From Gymnorhina tibicen (lineage: Eukaryota > Chordata > Aves > Passeriformes > Artamidae): a DNA stretch of 64,000 bases. The notes beneath the pieces were generated by a model. It worked only from the letters and a program-made list of their open reading frames with translations. It did no database searches and was not told the origin of the DNA. Shown here piece after piece: positions 57,089 to 64,000 of this stretch (positions are counted from its first letter, which is position 1; every line of letters starts with the position of its first letter). The translations under genes were made by a program, and so were the position numbers. The DNA lies in the NCBI GenBank assembly GCA_013399875.1, contig VXAZ01001057.1:310001-374000 (forward strand). The letters are read 5' to 3'.

Positions 57089-59534
57089 AAAAGTGTGTAG
57101 TTAAAGACTGAGCTATAGTGATTGCAACTGGACCAAATCAGTGTTTTCCATGCAGCCCTTCATCTCATGTCTCCTACTGCCTGAGTGTTTGCCTAAAAGT
57201 TGCCAGGATGGAACACCTTGCTATTTACATACAATTAGTGAGAATTCAGATGATGTTCCAAAGCAATGCACTTATAAAGGTATGGGAATTACGTGCTAAA
57301 AATATACTAATAATTTCTTGTATTGTGGCTTGTATTGTGGCATTGCCTGGGAGCTGTTGTTAAGGACCAATACTCTGCTTTGCGTGACTCTCTGCAAACG
57401 TGGAACAAAACTATGATCTTCGTCGTAAAGATCTCTGTTTCACACTTGTATTTTAATGTTTGCATTTCTGCTGAATGGAAAAAAAATTAAGAAAAAGACC
57501 ATGAGGTTCCAGATATGAAAGGTTTTGGTCTGTGACCAGAACATGTTGGAGATGACTCTGGTGTCTTCCAGGAAGAACCTACCAGTGTAAAATTCAACCA
57601 GTTCAGAGTTTGATTGTAATAATCTGATCTCTCTGAGCAAGACATCCATTTCAAGATAAAACATACGTGTCCAGGAAGCACTACGTGCTTTTCTTACCAC
57701 TAATACCATAGTTCACCATAGCCTCATTTCAGTCCAGCCCCAGCTCCTATGAAAGGAAGGGTTGTTTTGATTTAATGGATGCCAAGTAGTCCCCACAGAC
57801 AGCAAGGCTCAAGCAGGTCCCAGGTCTAATCCCAACAGCTGTGATCACCAGGATCCCTTCCAGTAATTGTCTGGTTCATCTGAGAGACACAAATATACTC
57901 TCAGAGACTGAACAACACTTCCTACCAGTGATGGAAGCCACCAAGCCTTCACTGAGGGTGCGACATGTGAAGCATGTGACAGGCAAGATAAAAACAGGAC
58001 TGTATTTAGCCGTGCCTCCCCAGAGACTGCAAAGTATTCCAGCAACAGATTCCCACAGCCAGCCCTGCTAATAATCCCTAGGAGGATTCATGCTGCTACT
58101 GCCTCATTTTCCTTCTCTGACAATGGAATTTTCCCCCGTGAGAACAAATTTGGTGCCAGCTAAGAACAAATCCTCCTGGACTTTCCCTGGTAAGCTTTAA
58201 TGACGTTGAGTGATGGACCGAGCCTGACGTGAGGTCTCTACAGCCTGAGCTTTGCATGTTCAGACCCTGTGCAGTATCTAGACAGCCTGCCTTCAGCTAT
58301 GTCCAAGAGCTGTCCACACATGCTATGCCATGCCATTTGCTTCCTCACACTCCCGGCCCACTGAGAACTCCTGACTCTCCCAGACCATACAACCTCATCT
58401 GGTCTGCATAGTGCCAAGACCATGAGGTAGACAGGTCCTCCTGGAAACCAGGCACAAGCTGGGGCCTTTCACCTTCTTAAACTCCTGCAACTGTTGGGAG
58501 ACCCTAGTGCCTGCCAGGCACTAATGCGATTGCTCTTCTGTCTCATTCACAAGTTGTTCCTACAGCTCTCTTCTGGATACACTTCTCCTGACAGCTCCCC
58601 ATTTCATTCGCATTTCCCCATTACTTTCTTCCTCGCTTTCACCGAGCAGGCCACTTGCAAGTGCATGCAGGGAACAAGCAGGTGAGGAGAGGAAGTTTTC
58701 TGTGCATGGTGGGACAAAGGGGCATTTTTCTAAGCCATACACATGATCGCATCCAGACCAACTTCTGCTTCATATATATCGACTGTTCTGATGAATTCTC
58801 CTTCCTTTGCTCTGACTTCTCACTCCCATAACTTTTTTATATCTCATCTTCTTAGCCCTTAAACTACCCGCTCTGCTTCAACTGAAACCCTTTGGGAATG
58901 CTTGTTCTGAGCCTGGACCACTGACATTTGTGTGGGAGGTGAAACGAACCAAAACTTCCCACTAACTCAGAAATTCACACCATTTCTAAAATGGTGCTTT
59001 GGGTTACAAGCAAATTATTCCAAAATATGCAAATGTGGATCTTTGAACAACTCAATATGATCTCATGTTCACGTCCTACTTAATGCACCATCCCATTGCA
59101 AGGGACACTGACCAGATATATCAGGCACAGTTAATACTGGTATAAATTACTAAGCGTGGCTGTAGCTCAGTCACAGTCACTTAGCACACAGAACTTCACT
59201 GCCACCAAACCATACAGAGAAATATTTTCTGTCTCAGCCATTGAAACACATGGCACAGAGGAGGTCTCTTCTCTGAAAGGCCGGAAAACTTATGCTCAGA
59301 GGTTGCAGAGAGGAAGCTGATGAATTTTTTATGCATGCTAATGGAAGACTGTAATGGCATCCTGCATGGAGAAGACAGCAGACTGGGCATTGGAGATACC
59401 AGCGGTCTGGAATACAAGAAGCAGATTGCCAGCCCTTGATAAGAACTACAGAAAGGGGGGGAGAGATTATTTGCTTGGAGCCTTCCCCCATCTTCTGCCC
59501 TGACGCAGTTTGAGAATTACCAAACATATCCTAC

Positions 59535-59649
59535 CCTCTCCCACTTCCTCTCCTTGGTCAAAAGGATGATGACCAGCTTGGGATGCATCTGGTATCCGTC
59601 CTCACTGAACGACAAATTCCTGCCTTCAAAGGTGACATTGATCAGGTAC
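59535..59649 (-). CDS. GRIN2B: GRIN2B coding exon: end of amino-terminal domain (115 bp, probably exon 5)
   Basis: The exon supplies the third base of an Arg codon and then 38 codons starting [14 protein letters not shown] and ending TKERKWER. It corresponds to human residues ~337-375, the last part of the clamshell amino-terminal domain before the ligand-binding domain. Two N-glycosylation sequons are visible, NVT and NLS, equivalent to N341 and N348. The acceptor is a strong pyrimidine tract ending CTGCAG (just above 59649) and the donor is AGG|GTAGGA. The exon ends on a complete codon and the next exon starts with GTG (Val), so the phase fits. One substitution against the human sequence as I remember it: LLTKE for LLNKE. 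The exon stands alone, with 44.66 kb of intron on its 3' side and more than 4.3 kb on its 5' side. It is too short to stand out as an open frame and was found by reading the minus strand. Confidence 0.96.
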
Positions 59650-62600
59650 CTGCAGGAGAGAGAAGAGAACAAGGAGAACATTAATGCTTGGAAACCAAAC
59701 CCAAAATGAGAGCCTGCCTCCCCTCTTCAGCTCACATCAGGAGGGTTGGAGCACAGTGCAAACAAGGGAAAATCTAAGAGGAAGAGAGTTAGAAAAACAG
59801 GGCAATTGCTCCAGGAATTGGGACAATCAGGCAAGGCAAGGCAGTTGTCCCCCTTTTGTGACTGGGATAGGGAAGTGATGTACTGTGTTGGCTCTCAGTG
59901 AATTCCTGAAAGCGCGTCTAAGAGTCACACACACGTGTATGCCCACAGTCCCTGGTTTTCCCCTGCCTCAAAGGGCAGAGGGATCCATAGCAATCAGCTG
60001 CATAAACACGCTCCACAGCCTACACTTCACTCACTCTCCAAAGGAGATTTTGCATGCCATTGGACAATAGTGATGGCCTACAGGTGAAGCAGTGGAGACA
60101 GCCTCCCCCCAGCCCAAATATCGAGGCAATGACTAGGGAAGCAGTGGAGAGCAGAGGAAGGAGCAGCACACCTGCAAGAAGCTCTATCCCTATCAGACCC
60201 AGCACACCTCATGGGACCCAGAGTGATCCTGTGAAGGAGCTTAGGAATAGGGATAATGATGTTGAAAGAGCCCAGTGAAAGTCCTTTTTCCTAGGGACAG
60301 AGTCGAGCCTTACACCCAGTAAGATCAAACTAAAGGGTGATGAGCCCTGCAGCCAACATCAGCGATTCTCTTTGTCTGGAAAGGCCCCATCACTTCTGCA
60401 GAAGGCACTCCTTGTTGGGGCACCTCATGTCAGCTGTACAAATGGACAGTTAAACAGCCCGGGCTTCAATCTCATTTATCCTAAAGCCTCCTTACTCAGC
60501 TCTGGCAATAGGGAAGACCTTTAAGTGGACTGAGATTACAGCTACACTCATTTCAAGGCCTTGCTGCATTGTGAGAACATGTTAAAATGGTGTTGCTGTA
60601 AATAAGAATCAGGTCTATTGTTTTCTTAACTGTCAGACCATCTAGAAATACACTGTAGGGAAGAGGAGGTAAATACACATTTTACAGTTCAGTGGTTTAT
60701 ATGACATCTCTGTGGCACTCTGACAGTTTCTCCTGTTCATATATTTCACTTCAATTCACAATCCTGTTGCATGAAGTAGATTTTACCTTTGTAAATCTGC
60801 TCTGGCACCAGTAGCATCACATCACCATGAGAGGCAGAGGTGACCAAGCTGCCTGCAGGGCTAGCCCCTGGACTCTGCACTCCCCTACTTTGCACAGTTC
60901 TATAAATTACACAAGCAACATTTCTATTACAGACATGAGAGGTTCTTCTGCTCTATTACACCATGACATGAGGAAACATTTCCTAATATTCAGCTTCTAT
61001 TTATCCCTTCTAAACTCAATTTGAACCAATTTCAAGAAAATAAATAAGAAAAAAAAAAATCTGTTCTTTCAGTGGGTTCAATGCTTTCCTACTACCCGCA
61101 CAAAGAGACCTCCCTGCTAATCTAATGAAAGCATTGTATCAGGGAAACTTCTTCAAACAAATAAAAAAGCAAGTCCTGATTTTAGTTTCTTTCTTTTTCA
61201 AACTTTTTTGTTCTAACTCCATTAATCAACCAAACTCATCTCCTAACTCCCCATTGCCAAGTGCAATCAGCAATTATGTTTATTTCTAAAGGAAATTCCA
61301 CACTTGCTCCATGTTGTGACCTTCAAGGGACGTGTTCAGCATTGGAAGCACAGCCATAAGGGAGCCCAGCATGAAACATCTGCAACAGGACAATTTTCAA
61401 AGGCAGACTATTGGTTATTTTCCAAAAACCAAAGCCATTTGGAACCCAAACACTGAGAGAACCCCAAAACATCCTCCACCTGGAAAATCTTAGCCATGCA
61501 ATTGTTTGTAATGGCATAAAACATCCCATGTCAGGACCACACATGCTCTTTTTCTGGCATTTTTTTCCCAGCTGTGTGAATTGTTCTGGTACTGAGGAAT
61601 GCCAGGCAAGGACCATTGCCAGGTATGTGCACCCTAGAAGAACTAGTTAAGGCTCTGGTGGTGGGAGGGATCTTCCAGTGGACCAAGACCACAACTTCAT
61701 GACTTCTCTGCACTGGCCACCAGAGGAAAGACAAAGAAAGGCTCCAAGAAGATGAGGATGCCATTAGCCTGGTGGGAGTTGCACCTTTATATGTCAGTAA
61801 TGAGTAAGCAATGCCAGCATCTAATTAAACGAACACCAATATTAAACAGTTCTCAACCCTCTTTCCCCCTCACACCCAAGAACGATTCCACTACGGGAAT
61901 CTCCCTTGCACAGCCTGGCAAGAAGAGTTCACAGAAATCAGCAACAGATATGAGACAAGAGGGTGTCATTTATGTTCATTTTCACTGGAAAGATTAGAAC
62001 CTCTAATAATAATCAAGGCGAGATCATCGACGACTCTGATCCTTGGAGCTGCCTTGAGATTTACACTTAAAGCAGCACTAAAATCCCTTGCTTCACACCT
62101 TAACGACTGAAATTAGCCTCCAAATGTGGCAAAATAACTCTTCAGAGTGTTTTCTCTCCAACCCATTAGCAACATGTTTACAAAAGTTTGCAGGAGAAGT
62201 GCAGAAGTGGCATCCCCCCCAGCTTTCCCTGTACCTCGCTGGATCCTGCTACCTAACACAGGGACGCAGGGCGAGAGCAGCTCGCAGAGAGCTGCGGGGC
62301 TTGCTCGGGTGCACTGAGCCTGTGTGACAAAGCATCAGGGCTTGAAGGACTCCCTGGCAGGCCAAGTCAGCAGCATGCTGCAAGGCAGCCACACTCGAGT
62401 GGCTCTGCCCTCCATCATTACTGCAGCAGCAGTCATCCCCTTCGGCAGCACTGCTGCCCTGCTACACCAGCACCACTGCTGCCTGCTCTGGCCGGGGGGA
62501 TTGGTTTCCTCCCTGCAGCCTACACACACTCCAGTCCCTAAACAGGCAAGCAGGGGCCTGAGAGGCTCCCTGACATGTCTGAACTGAGCCACCAGCTGTA

Positions 62601-64000
62601 ATAGGAGCACAACACAAGGACAGCAGGTTGTGCATGCGGGTGAGGCAAACCAGGAGGAAACTGTGCCTGTAAAAATCTTAATCCCTGCATGTTTGGGACT
62701 CCAAGATGGAGAGAGCTAGAGAAAGAGAAAGGGGGCACAGTGGGGGCAGACACAGGCAATTTAATTTAATTTGCTAGAAGCACCTTTCAGCAAAAGATTT
62801 TGCTTATGTGGAAATTTCTGGAACCACTCGATGCAAGCACAGAAGGGTCAAGCCCTTCGCCAGCCCAGTGGCGAGGCAGCAGACGCAATGCCCAGACTCA
62901 GGCGGGTGAGAGCAAAACATACACAGCCTGTGCAAACAGGCTGACATCGTGAGCTCTGTGGCATGGACAAGCAGGCAGGAACAAAGGGATGCGCCCTTGG
63001 GCATGAAGCAAATTAGACCCCGGGGGACCTAAGTTCCCATCCCGGGCTCTGAGGTAACATCACCCATCCTAGATGTAAGGCTGTCAGCCCTGCAAGTTAA
63101 AGGAGAGAGTTTTAAAGGGTGGTTGGCACAGCAAATAGAGCATTAAAACCACATCAGATGGCCAATTTAGGACCAGCAGAGAGATGATGACATTTTAAAT
63201 GGTTTCAGCCAGGGACGGAGAAAGCCTGGAGAGGCAAATGCGGTGGGCGCAGGGGACTTGAGGGAACACAGAAAGATCTAACCAAATTTTTTTCTGCCCC
63301 AGAGACAGATGTGAAGGAGATGCATTTGAAATCAGCACTAGCCACTGCTGCTTCTGACTCCAGTGCCTTGCTTGGAATCAGCTCCTCCTGAGCCTGCTGA
63401 CCGGATGGGCAAATTTGGACGTGGCATGGGTTCACTCCGTCACACTCCCTGCCTCACATGTGTGCAGCACACACGCACAAACACACACACTCCCTGTGTC
63501 CTGTCAGTGCTCGTTATGCTTCGGTGAGACAAGAAGTCTGTCTGAAATGGCGTGATTATCCTTGCATCGATCGCTTCCCTGAATAAGACAGACCATATAA
63601 ATAAAACAGCCTCTCCACAATCAGCACTGGAGAGTCATCTCAGCAGCCCAGCACACGAGGGAAAAACAGGGCGTAGGTGGAGGGTGGGGAAAGAAAAGCT
63701 GTGGGATACCTTTTGCCTTTGCAGAGTAAAAGGCAGGTGGAATGTGATGCAGGATAAAGGGATGGGGATGCGGACCACCATTATCCTGTCTGGAATCTCA
63801 CTGTAATGGGAAACATTGAGGCCAATCATAACAGCAGTGAGATGAAAGCAGTGAAAGGCCTTTACCCCACAGAATGTGCATTTTTCCCCCTAGAGACAGT
63901 GTTAAAAATTCACCAGTCTGAGGTATCAGGGAACAGACCCACTTCATGCCCAGGAAGGAGCAAAAAAAAGCATGTTATTGCATTCCAGTAGAAGTGCCCA
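59650..64000 (-). other. GRIN2B intron upstream of the linker exon (partial, more than 4.3 kb)
   Basis: The acceptor tract CTCTCTCCTGCAG sits at 59650-59662 on the minus strand; the donor is beyond 64000. No exon ending in the expected QSNMLNR could be read here. The stretch contains a small CpG cluster near 62234-62310 and a CA-rich simple repeat near 63462-63495, and is otherwise unique sequence. Confidence 0.85.
63462..63495. repeat. CA-rich microsatellite (impure)
   Basis: Two CACACAC stretches interrupted by GCACAA. Likely length-variable. Confidence 0.75.

Larger units (their letters stand above)
14876..59534 (-). other. GRIN2B large intron (44.66 kb)
   Basis: The intron is bounded by donor AGG|GTAGGA at 59534 and acceptor CTCCGCAG at 14876. 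Listed separately inside it are CR1 copies and relics (18268, 20093, 34990, 43822, 46868, 50647, 54306, 56642), a solo LTR (36483-37068), ancient retroposon tails (31622, 49025, 51845), a short old repeat (33010), simple repeats, and several hairpins or tandem repeats. The intervals between them (for example 14876-18267, 20706-33009, 37069-43821, 44546-46867, 47000-49024, 52050-54305 and 57090-59534) contain no gene, RNA or repeat that I can recognise. Stretches around 22950-24250 and 26000-27550 are richer in G+C than the rest but not CpG islands. Confidence 0.85.

Noticed and set aside
60950..61025. Possible CR1 fragment (ATTTCCTAATATTCAGC..)
   Set aside because: One block resembles CR1, but the flanks do not continue the match.
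63020..63065. Possible MIR core (CCTAAGTTCCCATCCCGGGC)
   Set aside because: Too short and no neighbouring MIR blocks could be aligned.

Overview
The window is a vertebrate, almost certainly avian, nuclear sequence lying wholly inside one gene: GRIN2B, the GluN2B subunit of the NMDA-type glutamate receptor, read on the minus strand. Bird origin is inferred from the repeats: CR1 LINE copies with typical avian 3' ends, older CR1 relics of the kind common in reptiles and birds, and a solo LTR that I recognise as an ERVL-type family of non-galliform birds (TguLTR5-like). There are no bacterial-style genes, operons, CRISPR arrays, tRNA or rRNA genes.

Six coding exons are visible at 59535-59649, 14667-14875, 14177-14348, 13346-13499, 11683-11808 and 8597-8826, in transcription order. 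All have AG acceptors and GT donors. Their lengths (115, 209, 172, 154, 126 and 230 bp) join without a phase error into about 335 codons, equivalent to human GluN2B residues ~337-670: the end of the amino-terminal domain, the S1 half of the glutamate-binding domain, M1, the M2 pore loop with the N-site asparagines, and M3 with SYTANLAAF. The 5' exons (signal peptide, most of the amino-terminal domain) lie beyond 64000. The 3' exons (S2, M4, the long C-terminal tail) lie before position 1.

Layout by coordinate: 1-8596 is part of the intron after the M2-M3 exon; 8597-14875 is a compact cluster of five exons; 14876-59534 is one intron of 44.66 kb; 59535-59649 is the isolated linker exon; 59650-64000 is the start-side remainder of the next intron upstream. 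The introns hold CR1 copies of several ages, one nested inside another, one with an internal deletion, tails of an ancient amniote retroposon, the solo LTR, simple repeats, and small inverted and tandem repeats. Most of the intron is unique sequence in which I recognise nothing.

I found no convincing second gene and no new multi-gene system. Points worth a second look are a two-residue length difference in the start of the ligand-binding domain relative to mammals, the CR1 rearrangements, a few precise hairpins, and candidate conserved intronic elements.
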